The position numbers and the translations under genes were made by a program. The notes under the pieces were generated by a model. It had not been told where the DNA came from. It did no database searches and saw nothing but the letters and a program-made list of their open reading frames with translations. A DNA stretch of 64,000 bases from Saccharospirillum sp965652395 (GTDB taxonomy: Bacteria > Pseudomonadota > Gammaproteobacteria > Pseudomonadales > Natronospirillaceae). This document shows, in pieces, positions 1 to 9,361 of the stretch (position 1 is the first letter of the stretch; every line of letters starts with the position of its first letter). The DNA is taken from contig CBFGUW010000018.1 in the NCBI GenBank assembly GCA_965652395.1, forward strand, positions 1-64,000. Reading direction: 5' to 3'.

Positions 1-175
1 GGCACCGTCCCTCGGAAAAGCCAGAGCCACGCGGGAATTATTCAGAGGCTCCTTAGGGTGGTCCTGAGTATTCACTCCTCCGGCCACCCATCCGCCGCCC
101 TACCGAAAGAACCGGGTTTTCAAAGCCGTTGTAACGGGGTATCCTCCGCCGCTCAACGTCATCGCCGGATTCACC

Positions 176-715
176 ATGACCGAACAGAACGCCCCAGAGA
201 CACAACAAAGCGCACCGGCCAAAAAGAAAACCGAAGCGCAAAGGAAGAAAGAATTCGAAGCCAATCGCAAGGCCATGGAAGAACTCTGCGAACTCTATCC
301 TGAGGCCTTCAACCCGCGTCAGCCCAAGCCGCTTAAAATCGGTGTTCATGAAGACCTAGCCGCCGATGGCAAATTGTCCAAAACCCGCATCCGCCGAGCG
401 CTCAATGTTTATGTCAGGCTGCGCAGCTATTATGCCTGCATGACTGAAGGCACCGAGCGTGTCACCATCGATGGCAGCGCTGCCGGTCAGGTTACGGCCG
501 AAGAAGCCGGTCACGCCAAGCAAAAGCTCGACGCCATCGACAAACGCCGAGCCGAACGCAACAAGAACAAGCCTGCCCCCAAGCGCAAGCCTTCCGCAAA
601 GCCCGGCAACAGGAAGGCGAAAGAGCATCAACAACCCAAAGAGAATACCCAGGAAAAAGAGCAGCGTATGCAACGCAAGCTCGAGGCCTTGGTCAACAAA
701 CCAAAGAACGGCTGA
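176..715 (+). CDS. proQ: ProQ/FinO-domain RNA-binding protein
   Basis: This 179-residue protein is a probable RNA chaperone of the ProQ/FinO family, which binds structured sRNAs and mRNA 3' ends. The family signature is visible at about residues 35-115: the PLKIG turn, the TRIRRAL helix, the stretch around VYVRLRSYYA, and RVTIDG followed by a G.V..EE..HA segment. The N-terminus (1-30) and C-terminus (120-179) are Lys/Arg/Gln-rich and probably disordered, as in other ProQ proteins. It lacks the C-terminal Tudor-like domain of E. coli ProQ, so it is closer to the minimal FinO-domain proteins. The ATG at 176 fits the domain boundary. It stands alone, convergent with epmA. The symbol follows the family only. 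Confidence 0.85.
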   Translation: MTEQNAPETQQSAPAKKKTEAQRKKEFEANRKAMEELCELYPEAFNPRQPKPLKIGVHEDLAADGKLSKTRIRRALNVYVRLRSYYACMTEGTERVTIDGSAAGQVTAEEAGHAKQKLDAIDKRRAERNKNKPAPKRKPSAKPGNRKAKEHQQPKENTQEKEQRMQRKLEALVNKPKNG

Positions 716-806
716 CAGTCACAGGTCAGACCCTGTCACTTTCTGGGCAGGGTCGCCAGCTTAAACCCATAGCTGTGTCAGGCCGCAGACTCACCAACGA
801 AAATCG

Positions 807-1760
807 TTAAGCACGAGTCATATCGAAGGGCAGGACTTCCGCAATACGCGCCTTCCCGAGCAGTATCATCAGCAACCGGTCCACCCCCAACGCCACTCCG
901 GCACAGTCAGGCAGCCCCGCTTCCATGGCGGCCAGAAGGTTAGGGTCCATTTCCGGCTGGGGTAACCCCTGCTCCAACCGCTGAGTGCGGTCCTGTTCAA
1001 AGCGCCGGGCTTGCTCGCGAGCGTCAGTCAACTCCCAGTACCCATTCGCCAGCTCCATGCCCTGCCAGTACAACTCAAAGCGACGCCCGTATTGGGTCCC
1101 GTCATCATCCACCTCGTAGCGGGCCAAGGCTGCTTGTGATGCCGGGTAATGGGTCACGAAGGTCAGTTGGTCCGGAGCCAGGCTCGGCTCCACAACCAGA
1201 GCCATCAGAGCATCCAGACAGGCATCCCGGGACCAGTTGTCCGCCTGGGCGTTCAAATGCGTTTCGGTCGCCGACCTCAGCTCCTCCACCTCCGCCTTGT
1301 GCGGATCTGGCAGATCAGCCTGTAAGAAGGCTTCACGATAGGTTAAGCGCGCCACGGCAAGCGCCGGGTTGCCCGCCAGAGTGCGGCATAACTCAGCCAC
1401 TTCGTCCATCAGGGCCACATCGTCCCAGCCCAGCCGATACCACTCCAGCATGGTAAATTCCAGATTATGGCGCGAGCCTGCCTCATCCTGACGAAACACA
1501 TGGCCGAGCGAAAACATATCGCCTAGGCCAAAGGCCAGCAGGCGCTTCATCGGATATTCGGGGGAAGTCAGCAGGAAGCCACCATTCTCGGTTCTGACAT
1601 TCTCAAGATGCACATCCGTGACCCCAAAGTGGGACCAGATCGGGGGGTCCACTTCCAAAACCGACCGGTCCTCGAAAAATTGCCGAACCCGGCGAAGTAT
1701 CGATGAACGCTGCTTCAGGATCTCAAGAGAGGCCGAAGGCTGCCATAACGGGGTTTTCAC
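807..1760 (-). CDS. epmA: EF-P--(R)-beta-lysine ligase EpmA
   Basis: EpmA (GenX/PoxA/YjeA) is a truncated class II lysyl-tRNA synthetase paralogue that attaches beta-lysine to a lysine of elongation factor P instead of charging tRNA. The 317-residue length is typical: the protein begins at the catalytic domain and lacks the anticodon-binding domain. Class II motifs are clear. Motif 2 is the region around FRQDEAGSRHNLEFTMLEWY, and motif 3 is GVALGVDRLLMILLGK near the C-terminus. The start is a GTG at 1760, because no in-frame ATG lies just upstream. It lies downstream of efp in the same direction, separated by a terminator, and epmB is divergent from efp, so substrate and both modifying enzymes sit within 3 kb. 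Confidence 0.95.
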   Translation of the reverse strand: MKTPLWQPSASLEILKQRSSILRRVRQFFEDRSVLEVDPPIWSHFGVTDVHLENVRTENGGFLLTSPEYPMKRLLAFGLGDMFSLGHVFRQDEAGSRHNLEFTMLEWYRLGWDDVALMDEVAELCRTLAGNPALAVARLTYREAFLQADLPDPHKAEVEELRSATETHLNAQADNWSRDACLDALMALVVEPSLAPDQLTFVTHYPASQAALARYEVDDDGTQYGRRFELYWQGMELANGYWELTDAREQARRFEQDRTQRLEQGLPQPEMDPNLLAAMEAGLPDCAGVALGVDRLLMILLGKARIAEVLPFDMTRA

Positions 1761-1820
1761 AATCCATACCTAAGTGAATGAGACTAGCCGGTGCGTCGGA
1801 CCATCACCACTGCAGGAGCG

Positions 1821-1850
1821 AAAAAAGCCGCCTGAAAGGCGGCCTTTTTT
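1821..1850 (-). terminator. Rho-independent terminator after efp
   Basis: A perfect 6-bp stem (GCCGCC / GGCGGC, loop TGAAA) is flanked by six A on the left and six T on the right. It can therefore terminate in both directions. Its position just past the efp stop codon makes it the efp terminator; epmA would then need its own promoter or read-through. Confidence 0.85.
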
Positions 1851-1866
1851 ATTGAAGCGTTGTCAT

Positions 1867-2439
1867 TTACTGCTTGGCGCGACTGATGTACTCACGGGTA
1901 CGGGTGTCGACGCGAATCACCTCACCCTGGCTGATAAACAACGGCACCCGCACCACCGCTCCGGTGGTCAACGTCGCCGGTTTCGAACCGCCGGTCGCCG
2001 TATCACCCTTCACGCCCGGATCGGTCTCCACAATTTCCAGTTCAATGTGGTTTGGCGGTGAAACAGAAATCGGCGTGCCATTGAACAGGCAGACTTCGTA
2101 GCTTTCCTGCTCTTTCAGCCAGTCTTTGGTCTCGCCGACAGCGGCTTCGTCGGCCGCCAGCTGCTCAAAAGAACCGTCGGTTTTCATGAAATGCCAAAAC
2201 TCGCCATCGCTGTACAGATATTCCATGGATATATCCATGACATCCGCCGCGTCGAGCGACTCACCGGATTTGAACGTCCGCTCCCATACCCGGCCAGTCT
2301 TTAAGTTCTTCAGCCGGACCCGGTTAAAGGCCTGACCTTTGCCGGGCTTAACGAATTCATTTTCCACGATGGTGCAAGGGTCGCCTTCCAGCAGAACCTT
2401 CAGACCCGCGCGGAATTCATTGGTAGAATAAGTGGCCAT
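1867..2439 (-). CDS. efp: Elongation factor P
   Basis: EF-P is the translation factor that rescues ribosomes stalled at polyproline. The 190-residue length and three beta-barrel domains fit the family. The modified residue is Lys34 in the loop VKPGKGQAF, the beta-lysylated type, which matches the epmA and epmB genes on either side. The C-terminal domain ends with the usual segment VDTRTREYISRAKQ. The ATG at 2439 lies only 41 bp from the divergent epmB start, so both promoters must share that gap or lie inside the genes. Confidence 0.97.
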   Translation of the reverse strand: MATYSTNEFRAGLKVLLEGDPCTIVENEFVKPGKGQAFNRVRLKNLKTGRVWERTFKSGESLDAADVMDISMEYLYSDGEFWHFMKTDGSFEQLAADEAAVGETKDWLKEQESYEVCLFNGTPISVSPPNHIELEIVETDPGVKGDTATGGSKPATLTTGAVVRVPLFISQGEVIRVDTRTREYISRAKQ

Positions 2440-2480
2440 TAACCATTACCTGCAATAGTGCATAGAATTAAAGAGGGCGT

Positions 2481-3533
2481 ATGTTAACCGAGATTGAGGC
2501 CAGTGTGGACTCCCCCCAGCCGAACAGCGGAAAGATCGCCACCCTGCCCCCGACCGCCGACTGGCAGACCCAATTGAAAGACGCCGTCCGCAGCGTGCCC
2601 GAATTGCTGCGGCTGCTGAAGCTGGAGGCCGGAGATCTCGACCACCCCGCACTCGCCAACGCCCCCTTCCCACTCAGAGTCCCTCTGAGCTATGTACGGC
2701 GCATGCGCCCCGGCGACCCAAAAGACCCTTTACTGCGCCAGGTATTACCCACCGCCCGGGAAGCGGAACCGCAGCCGGGTTATATCGACGACCCTCTGGC
2801 GGAGCAGGGCCAGTCACCGTCTTCCGGTGTGATTCACAAATACAACGGGCGCGCTTTGATCGTCAGTACCCAGGCCTGCGCCGTTCACTGCCGCTACTGT
2901 TTTAGACAGCATTTCCCGTACAGCGATAACCGCCTGGGGGCGGAAGGCTGGCAACAGGCACTGGCCTACCTTGCGGAGCGGTCGGATCTCAACGAAGTGA
3001 TTCTCAGCGGTGGTGACCCGCTGAGCTTGACCAATAGCCGCCTGGAGACGATGATCGCGGACCTGGAGCAGTTGCCCAACCTGACCACACTGAGGTTCCA
3101 CAGCCGCACCCCCATCGTCCTGCCGGCACGCCTCGACAGCGGATTTCTGCGGCTGCTCAGGGAAACCCGTCTGAAAACGGTCATGGTGGTGCACGCCAAC
3201 CATGCCCGGGAGCTGGACCGGGAAGTGCAACAAGCCCTCGAATCCCTGCGTGACACCGGGTGCATTCTGCTCAACCAGGCCGTGCTCTTGCGTGGCGTCA
3301 ATGATCAGCTATCGGCCCAATGCGACCTCAGCCGCCGTTTGTTCGAATGTGGCACCCTGCCCTACTACCTCCACGTACTGGACCCGGTGCGAGGCGCGGC
3401 GCATTTCGATGTCCCCGACAGCGAAGCCAGACAATTGTGGCAGGCCATGCAGGCTGAATTGCCCGGCTATTTGCTGCCCAGGCTCACCCGGGAGGTCCCC
3501 TTCGACAAGGGTAAACGCTGGCTCAACCCCTGA
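2481..3533 (+). CDS. epmB: EF-P lysine 2,3-aminomutase EpmB
   Basis: EpmB is a radical-SAM, PLP-dependent lysine 2,3-aminomutase that makes (R)-beta-lysine for EF-P modification. The 350-residue protein carries the CxxxCxxC iron-sulfur cluster motif (C133, C137, C140 in CAVHCRYCFR), followed by GGDPL and the KTVMVVHANH segment typical of the KamA/YjeK family. Short length, without the extra domains of clostridial KamA, supports EpmB over a catabolic aminomutase. The ATG at 2481 has AGAGGG upstream. It is divergent from efp. The reading frame ends at 3533 without a clear terminator. Confidence 0.95.
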   Translation: MLTEIEASVDSPQPNSGKIATLPPTADWQTQLKDAVRSVPELLRLLKLEAGDLDHPALANAPFPLRVPLSYVRRMRPGDPKDPLLRQVLPTAREAEPQPGYIDDPLAEQGQSPSSGVIHKYNGRALIVSTQACAVHCRYCFRQHFPYSDNRLGAEGWQQALAYLAERSDLNEVILSGGDPLSLTNSRLETMIADLEQLPNLTTLRFHSRTPIVLPARLDSGFLRLLRETRLKTVMVVHANHARELDREVQQALESLRDTGCILLNQAVLLRGVNDQLSAQCDLSRRLFECGTLPYYLHVLDPVRGAAHFDVPDSEARQLWQAMQAELPGYLLPRLTREVPFDKGKRWLNP

Positions 3534-3956
3534 GTAATCCGTTTAATAGCAATAAAACGTAGAAAACCCAACAAAGGTTGATAGTAATCCTACCCGGATA
3601 TTGGTATACCTAAACCTGAACGGCACCAGGGATGGCCACGCTGAAACTCTGTTCAAACTGATTCGAAAAAACGCTCAACCATCCCTCGTCGTCAAGAAAA
3701 CAGTACTCCAAATCCGACTCAAAAACGCGGAATTGGGTATCTCGTAGCGTGAACTGGTTCACATTGCCAAGTTCGACCGTTACTCTGGTTTCTGAAGTAC
3801 AAGGTTCCGTCCGGTTTCAAACTGGCTCAACCACAGCTTGCCGGACTAACGAAGATAACCGGAAAGCAGCAGCTGTTCAGCCGTGCCACCGTCGTTCAGC
3901 GGTTGACACTCACACAGCCCGGCTATACTTCAAGGTATCAATAGGTAGAGCATTGA
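3534..3956. other. Intergenic region, weak small-ORF candidate
   Basis: These 423 bp have no convincing gene. On the minus strand a GTG-started frame of 50 codons (3610-3762) reads as a plausible small polar and aromatic peptide, but it lacks a Shine-Dalgarno sequence and an upstream stop limits it. The rest is less GC-rich than its neighbours. It must hold the promoter of the PilZ-like gene that follows, but no clear -35/-10 pair could be chosen. Confidence 0.4.
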
Positions 3957-5747
3957 ATGGAACACCGGCCAAAACATTATTTGAACATACCGGCACAGAC
4001 ACTAACGACATTGTCGTTCTGTGACCCCAATGCGCGCCAGCTCAAGCACTGGGTCAACAGCCTGCCCATGGCCAATATCGGCGAAACCGCCCGTCAGCTC
4101 TACCATGCGGTGATCGAATTCAACCAATTGAACCTGAATGACGCCTCCCGAATGGAACTGATGGACCTGGTTCGGGGCCCCATTCATTATGTCTGTCAAT
4201 CGCTCAACCAACGCTACCTCAACCAGGGCGTCGTGCTCGACGACCAGCAACGAAAGGTCGCCAATCTGGCCCAGGCGCTGCAGACCCATCTCGCCACAGG
4301 TTATAAAGTCACTGTTCAGCACTTGTTGGCCCAGGGCCAGCTCAAACACAAAGGGCTGATGGCAAAAGCCGTGCATCGCACGCTTTCCGACCTGTTGCCG
4401 AATATACTGCGTTCTTACCAGCTGTATATTCCCACCCCACCGGGTCTCTGGCGGGAAGTTCACCAGCTGTATCAGATCGCCTCGGCCTACAATCTGCATA
4501 AAGTGAGCATCGAGGACCCCACCAGCGAATCCCAAACGACCATTCAGGAGGTCTACCTCAAGGCCATCCTGCTGGGGGCCAGCCAGCCCAACCAGCTACT
4601 GCAACGCGAGTTGACGGACGTCTATCAGGCGCTGAACGGCTGGGTGGGCCAGTTGGACATTAACGATGTGGCGGATGAAAAATCGGTTCTGGTCATCAAC
4701 CCCGAGCTGGACAATCCGCCTCAATACAGTTACCTGATCAAACCCAGCACCCATGCGGATTACCTGGGTATAAACACCCTGCCATTGGTGCGACTGCTGC
4801 ACACAGAGCTGAAGGTCAACCAGTCCGGCAATGCGAGCCAACACAGAAAGCCCGCCATCACCGTACCGGAAAACATCACCCAGGCGTTGCTGGAGCATCT
4901 GGTGCAGTCCTGGGGGGGAATGAAACAGCGCGCGTTTTCGCGAACTGAGACCAGTGGCCGTGTATTCATCAGTGTTGGGCTGACCGCCACTCACTTTCAC
5001 ATGTCGGGTGGTATAGGCTTTTACTCGCAGCTTTACGGACAGTCCGCCAGCACCGAAAATCCTTTTATCGGCGCCGTATCGTCCCGGTTCGCGGCCATGG
5101 AGACACAGGCGATCAAATCCCAGCAGGATATCTGGGATCAATCCTTCGATGCGGGCCAGAGGCGCATGGCGGCCCTGGATGAAGACAGCGTCGAGTTCCA
5201 CGAAGACCCCCACGAAGACCACCCCATTTATAGCGGACAGATGGTGAATGTCAGCCCCAGGGGTTATTGCATTCAGTGGCAGGAGAAACCCGCCAATAAC
5301 CTGAAAACCGGCGAAGTGGTCGCCATCAAGGAGGAGAAGCTCCAGCACTGGAATTTAGGGGTGGTGCGTTGGTTGAGGCAAAGCAAGGAATCCGGCACCC
5401 AGATGGGCGTTGAGCTGGTAGCCCCCAACAGCAAACCCTGCGGTATCCGCCAATTGCACAAGACCGGCGCCCATGGTGACTACCTGCGTGCGCTGTACAT
5501 CCCGGAAATCCGCGCCATCGGGCAGGATGCCTCGGTGCTGACGCCCCGGCTGCCCTTCCAGGTGGGCAACAAAGTCACCATTAATATCGGTGGCATGGAA
5601 ACCAAATATCAGTTGACCAAACGACTGCTCAGCACAGGCATTCTCAGCCAGTTTCAAATCAGGAAGGCGGCACAACGTCCGCTCGAACCCGAGCCGCCGG
5701 AGAGAGGCGGAGATGACAGCTTCGAAAGTCTCTGGCGCCAACTTTGA
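3957..5747 (+). CDS. FimX-neighbour protein with C-terminal PilZ-like domain
   Basis: A 596-residue cytoplasmic protein without signal peptide or membrane segments. I recall a protein of similar size next to fimX in Pseudomonas (PA4958), of no firmly known function. Residues 1-270 are helical (repeated Leu/Gln-rich segments). Near residues 425-500 the pattern MVNVSPRGYCIQW, then a VGVVRWLRQ-like strand and MGVELVAP, resembles the N.S..G core and second half of a PilZ domain, so c-di-GMP binding is possible. The usual RxxxR motif was not seen with certainty. Being just upstream of fimX in the same direction suggests a shared role in c-di-GMP control of type IV pili or surface behaviour. Function is inferred. 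Confidence 0.75.
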   Translation: MEHRPKHYLNIPAQTLTTLSFCDPNARQLKHWVNSLPMANIGETARQLYHAVIEFNQLNLNDASRMELMDLVRGPIHYVCQSLNQRYLNQGVVLDDQQRKVANLAQALQTHLATGYKVTVQHLLAQGQLKHKGLMAKAVHRTLSDLLPNILRSYQLYIPTPPGLWREVHQLYQIASAYNLHKVSIEDPTSESQTTIQEVYLKAILLGASQPNQLLQRELTDVYQALNGWVGQLDINDVADEKSVLVINPELDNPPQYSYLIKPSTHADYLGINTLPLVRLLHTELKVNQSGNASQHRKPAITVPENITQALLEHLVQSWGGMKQRAFSRTETSGRVFISVGLTATHFHMSGGIGFYSQLYGQSASTENPFIGAVSSRFAAMETQAIKSQQDIWDQSFDAGQRRMAALDEDSVEFHEDPHEDHPIYSGQMVNVSPRGYCIQWQEKPANNLKTGEVVAIKEEKLQHWNLGVVRWLRQSKESGTQMGVELVAPNSKPCGIRQLHKTGAHGDYLRALYIPEIRAIGQDASVLTPRLPFQVGNKVTINIGGMETKYQLTKRLLSTGILSQFQIRKAAQRPLEPEPPERGGDDSFESLWRQL

Positions 5748-5953
5748 ATTTCCCGACGGAGGCGCGAGCCCAGGAACCACGCCGCCGCTAGCGTGGCATA
5801 GGGTATTGCGCAACCTCTTTTTGTGACCAATTACTCAAAATCCCAGCCAGTACACACTTTTGGCTAAAAACCCGCACAATCTCTGTCATGAGGAACCGTT
5901 CATCACTATACTGAGACCCCTAGTCACTTTTATCGCGTTGCAGTAGTTGATTT

Positions 5954-8041
5954 ATGTCTGAGAATAAGGCAAACGCACTTCGCCTCCTGGTCGTTCATGA
6001 TACTCAGAGCGAGGCCGAACCCCTGCTAAGCTCGTTACGCAACGCGGGCCAGGCGGTTCGTTCGCATTTTATCGCCAGCATCGACGAGTTAACCGAAGTC
6101 CTCTCCGATCAGGGCTGGGACCTGATGCTGGCCAAGCTCAACACCGGCACGATCAATGTTTCCGAAGCGATTGCAGGTGTACAGCGGGCCGGTAAGGACC
6201 TCCCTATCATTGGCCTGGTGGACCAGTTCACCTCCGAGGAACTCGACAACGCCCTGAAAATGGGGGTTACCGATGTGGTCGTCGAAGGCGACCAGATACA
6301 CCTGACCGCTGTAGTGAAACGTGAATATGCGGCCCTGGGTACGCGCAGAGAGCTGCGCGAAATCCGCATTGCGTTGCGTGAAACGGAAAAGCGCTGCCAA
6401 CTGCTGCTCGACAGCTCTGTCGATGCCATCGCCTATGTACACGAAGGCATGCACATCTATGCCAACCAGGCCTACCGTGAGATGTTCGGCTACGACGACC
6501 TGGAAGAGCTGCAATGCACGCCCATCATGGACCTGGTCGCGGCGGACAACATCGAAAAACTCAAATCTTCGTTGAAAACCTATCGCAACGACGCCAGTGG
6601 CGAAGTCGAACTGGTTGGCCAACACACCAACGGTGACACCTTCGATATGCGCATGGCTCTGTCAGGTGCCAGTTACGAAGGGGAATCCTGCACCCAGCTG
6701 GTTATCCGCCGGGGTGACGCCGACAACGCCGAGCTGCAGCAAAAGCTCCATGAAATCAGCATTCAGGATCTGGTAACCGGCTTGTATAACCGCAAATATT
6801 TCAGTGAAACCATCGAAGCGGCTTATCAACAGGTGGTTCACAGTAACAACAGCCAATTGGTCCTCCATGTCGGTATCGCCAACTTTCAGGACATCAAAGC
6901 CAAAGCCGGTATCGCTGGTACCGATGTGGTGCTGAAAGAACTGGCGGATCTTTACAAGACCTTCCAACCCAAGGAATCGACTCTGGCCCGCTATGGCGAC
7001 GACAGCTTCGCGGTATTGATGGCCGAAGGTTCCGTTGACGACATAAAAAAACAGGCTCTAAAGGCCCGCAAGGCGATCACCGAGCACTTGTTCGAAGTCG
7101 ACGGCAAAACCATTCCCGTCGACGTGGTGTTTGGGCTGGCGCATATAGACGAACGCTGCCGCAACGGCCACGAAGCCCTGGCACATGCTTATGAAGCCTT
7201 TACCCAGGCTGTTCCCGCCGGTGAAGGCTTCCGCTATTACGATAAGTCCGACATCGCCAACCTCTCGGACGACTCCATGGTCGCCAAGGTACAACATGCC
7301 CTGGAAAACGACGGCTTCCGCATTCTGTTCCAGCCGATCATCAGCCTGAGAGGCGACAGCCGCGAGCATTACGACGTTCTGCTGCGCCTGGTCGACAAAG
7401 ACGGCTCCGAAGTGCTGCCGGAAGATTTCCTGCCCATGGTCGAGGCGCGCGAATTGGGCGCCACGCTCGACCGCTGGGTGGTACTGCATGCCATCAAACT
7501 TTTGGCCGAGCATCGACGCCGGGGCCACAACACTCAGGTGTTCATCCACCTGACGCCCTCCTCAATTCAGGATCCGACCTTCCTGCCCTGGGTCAACAGT
7601 GCCCTGAAAGCCGTCAAACTGCCCGGCGACGCCATTACCTTCCAGATCACCGAACAAAGCGCGCAAAGCCATCTGAAAGCCGCAAAAGCCTTCAGCAAAG
7701 GCCTGGCGTTGCTCAAATGCAAGCTGGCACTGACGCATTTCGGCCTGGTGGAAAGCGGCTTGTCGGTGACCCGCCATTTGGAAGTGGACTACATCCGCGT
7801 CGACGGCAGTTTTATCGAGGCTGTCGTCAAAGACGAGAAAGAGATGAAACCGCTGGAAGAACTGATCCGCAGCATTCATCAGCAGGAAGTGAATTCCATC
7901 GTCCCGCAGATCGAAAGCGCGGAGATTCTGGCCTCGTTGTGGGAGCTGGGTGTGAATTACATTCAGGGCTACTACGTGCAGCCACCACAGGCGCAGATGA
8001 ATTACAACTTCGATACGGATGGTGAGGAAGAGGCGGTTTAA
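5954..8041 (+). CDS. fimX: FimX-like REC-PAS-GGDEF-EAL c-di-GMP receptor
   Basis: A 695-residue protein with four domains: receiver-like (about 1-130), PAS (150-265), GGDEF (275-430) and EAL (440-690). All catalytic signatures are worn. The receiver has no clear phospho-acceptor Asp (LMLAKL where the Asp strand ends). GGDEF reads GDDSF near residue 345. The EAL motif reads DVL in YDVLLRL near 472. FimX of Pseudomonas, a c-di-GMP receptor that positions type IV pilus assembly, has the same domain order and the same kind of degeneration, and serB and the PilZ-like gene flank it there too. I therefore predict ligand binding rather than turnover. A strong terminator follows. Confidence 0.88.
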   Translation: MSENKANALRLLVVHDTQSEAEPLLSSLRNAGQAVRSHFIASIDELTEVLSDQGWDLMLAKLNTGTINVSEAIAGVQRAGKDLPIIGLVDQFTSEELDNALKMGVTDVVVEGDQIHLTAVVKREYAALGTRRELREIRIALRETEKRCQLLLDSSVDAIAYVHEGMHIYANQAYREMFGYDDLEELQCTPIMDLVAADNIEKLKSSLKTYRNDASGEVELVGQHTNGDTFDMRMALSGASYEGESCTQLVIRRGDADNAELQQKLHEISIQDLVTGLYNRKYFSETIEAAYQQVVHSNNSQLVLHVGIANFQDIKAKAGIAGTDVVLKELADLYKTFQPKESTLARYGDDSFAVLMAEGSVDDIKKQALKARKAITEHLFEVDGKTIPVDVVFGLAHIDERCRNGHEALAHAYEAFTQAVPAGEGFRYYDKSDIANLSDDSMVAKVQHALENDGFRILFQPIISLRGDSREHYDVLLRLVDKDGSEVLPEDFLPMVEARELGATLDRWVVLHAIKLLAEHRRRGHNTQVFIHLTPSSIQDPTFLPWVNSALKAVKLPGDAITFQITEQSAQSHLKAAKAFSKGLALLKCKLALTHFGLVESGLSVTRHLEVDYIRVDGSFIEAVVKDEKEMKPLEELIRSIHQQEVNSIVPQIESAEILASLWELGVNYIQGYYVQPPQAQMNYNFDTDGEEEAV

Positions 8042-8076
8042 GCCGCCTTACTTGCTGAGCAAGCCCTGCCCTGAAC

Positions 8077-8108
8077 GAAAAATGCCGGCGAACGCCGGCA
8101 TTTTTTTT
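8077..8108. terminator. Bidirectional terminator between fimX and serB
   Basis: A GC-rich stem (ATGCCGGCG / CGCCGGCAT, loop AA) is preceded by a run of A and followed by eight T. It lies between the convergent fimX and serB stop codons and can serve both. Confidence 0.9.
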
Positions 8109-8124
8109 GCGCGTAACGCTTGAG

Positions 8125-9336
8125 TCAGAAAATCTCCTGATCCCGAAACCCCAAAAGATACAACACCGCATCCAGCCCCAAGGTGGAAATGGAATGGCGG
8201 GCGTTCTCCCGCACGATCGGCTTGGCACGAAAGGCAATACCCAACCCGGCCTGAGCCAGCATGGGCAAATCGTTGGCGCCATCGCCCACGGCGATGGTCT
8301 GTTCCAGTTTAATGCCTTCCTGATCGGCCAGGGTACGCAACAACTCGGCCTTGCGGGCGCCATCGACAATGGGTTCGCGCACCTGGCCGGTCACTTGGCC
8401 GTCGACAATTTCCAGCTCATTGGCGTAGACATAATCGATGCCGAGCTTTTCCTGCAGGTAGCGCCCAAAATAGGTGAACCCACCAGACAGGATGGCCGTT
8501 TTGAAGCCGTAGGCTTTCAATGTGTGGATCAGTCGTTCGGCGCCTTCGGTGATCGGCAAACGTTCTGCAATGCCCGCCAGCACACTTTCATCCAGCCCTT
8601 TCAGAAGCGCCATGCGGCGACGGAAACTCTCCTGAAAGTCGATCTGCCCCTGCATCGCCTGCTCGGTGATTTCGGCGACCTGTTCGCCGACACCAGCGGC
8701 GCGGGCCAGTTCGTCGATCACTTCCGTTTCGATCAGAGTGGAATCCATATCGAAACAGACCAGGCGACGGTTGCGACGGTAGACGGAATCCAATTGGAAG
8801 GCGACGTCGATGTCCAACTCGGCACTGATGTCCAAAAACGCCAGACGCAGAATGTCCGGGTCCTTCGGCTGACCGCGCAAGGTCAGTTCGATGCAAGCTT
8901 TATCGGCTTCGCTGGCGACATCCAGGGCGACACGGCCGGTGAGACGGGTGATGTCCTGAATGTTGAGCCCCTGATCGGAGACCACGCGGGAAACTCGCGC
9001 CAACTGCTCGGCCGTGATGCGGCGGGCCAACAAGGTGAGCACATAACGGTCTTTGCCCTGCTGACCGACCCACTCTTCGTAAGCACCCGGCTCGACCGGC
9101 GTGAACCGGGCATGGATGCCCAACTCGTGCGCCTTGAACAGCACTTCCTTGAGCAGACCGGAGGCATCCGCCTCGGCAGGCAATTGCAACAACATGCCGA
9201 GGGATACCTGGTCATGGATGACGGACTGCCCCATGTCGAGCAGCGTGACGCCGAATTCGGCCAGGGTTTCGGTCAGTTCCGCCGTTAGTCCACGACGGTC
9301 ATGACCACTCACCTTGAGCATCAAGATGGTACTCAA
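8125..9336 (-). CDS. serB: Phosphoserine phosphatase SerB
   Basis: SerB carries out the last step of serine synthesis, dephosphorylating L-phosphoserine. N-terminal ACT-like regulatory domains fill about residues 1-175. The HAD catalytic domain follows with the nucleophile motif DMDST (D196, D198), SGGF, and the metal-binding GDGANDLPM near the C-terminus. I chose a TTG start at 9336 (product starts STILMLKVSG), because CGGAGAG lies 5 bases upstream and the protein is then 403 residues, close to relatives. A longer TTG start at 9384 would overlap the small gene upstream. It probably forms an operon with that small gene. Confidence 0.95.
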   Translation of the reverse strand: MSTILMLKVSGHDRRGLTAELTETLAEFGVTLLDMGQSVIHDQVSLGMLLQLPAEADASGLLKEVLFKAHELGIHARFTPVEPGAYEEWVGQQGKDRYVLTLLARRITAEQLARVSRVVSDQGLNIQDITRLTGRVALDVASEADKACIELTLRGQPKDPDILRLAFLDISAELDIDVAFQLDSVYRRNRRLVCFDMDSTLIETEVIDELARAAGVGEQVAEITEQAMQGQIDFQESFRRRMALLKGLDESVLAGIAERLPITEGAERLIHTLKAYGFKTAILSGGFTYFGRYLQEKLGIDYVYANELEIVDGQVTGQVREPIVDGARKAELLRTLADQEGIKLEQTIAVGDGANDLPMLAQAGLGIAFRAKPIVRENARHSISTLGLDAVLYLLGFRDQEIF

Positions 9337-9361
9337 TGGGGCTCTCCGTTTGGGGAATGAC

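Noticed and set aside
1..175. Gene in the first 175 bases
   Set aside because: Short frames there have no likeness to a protein and no ribosome site; it is probably the leader of the ProQ-like gene.
8107..9288. Plus-strand open frame opposite serB (393 codons)
   Set aside because: Antisense to serB, without ribosome site or recognisable domain; its length reflects codon bias.
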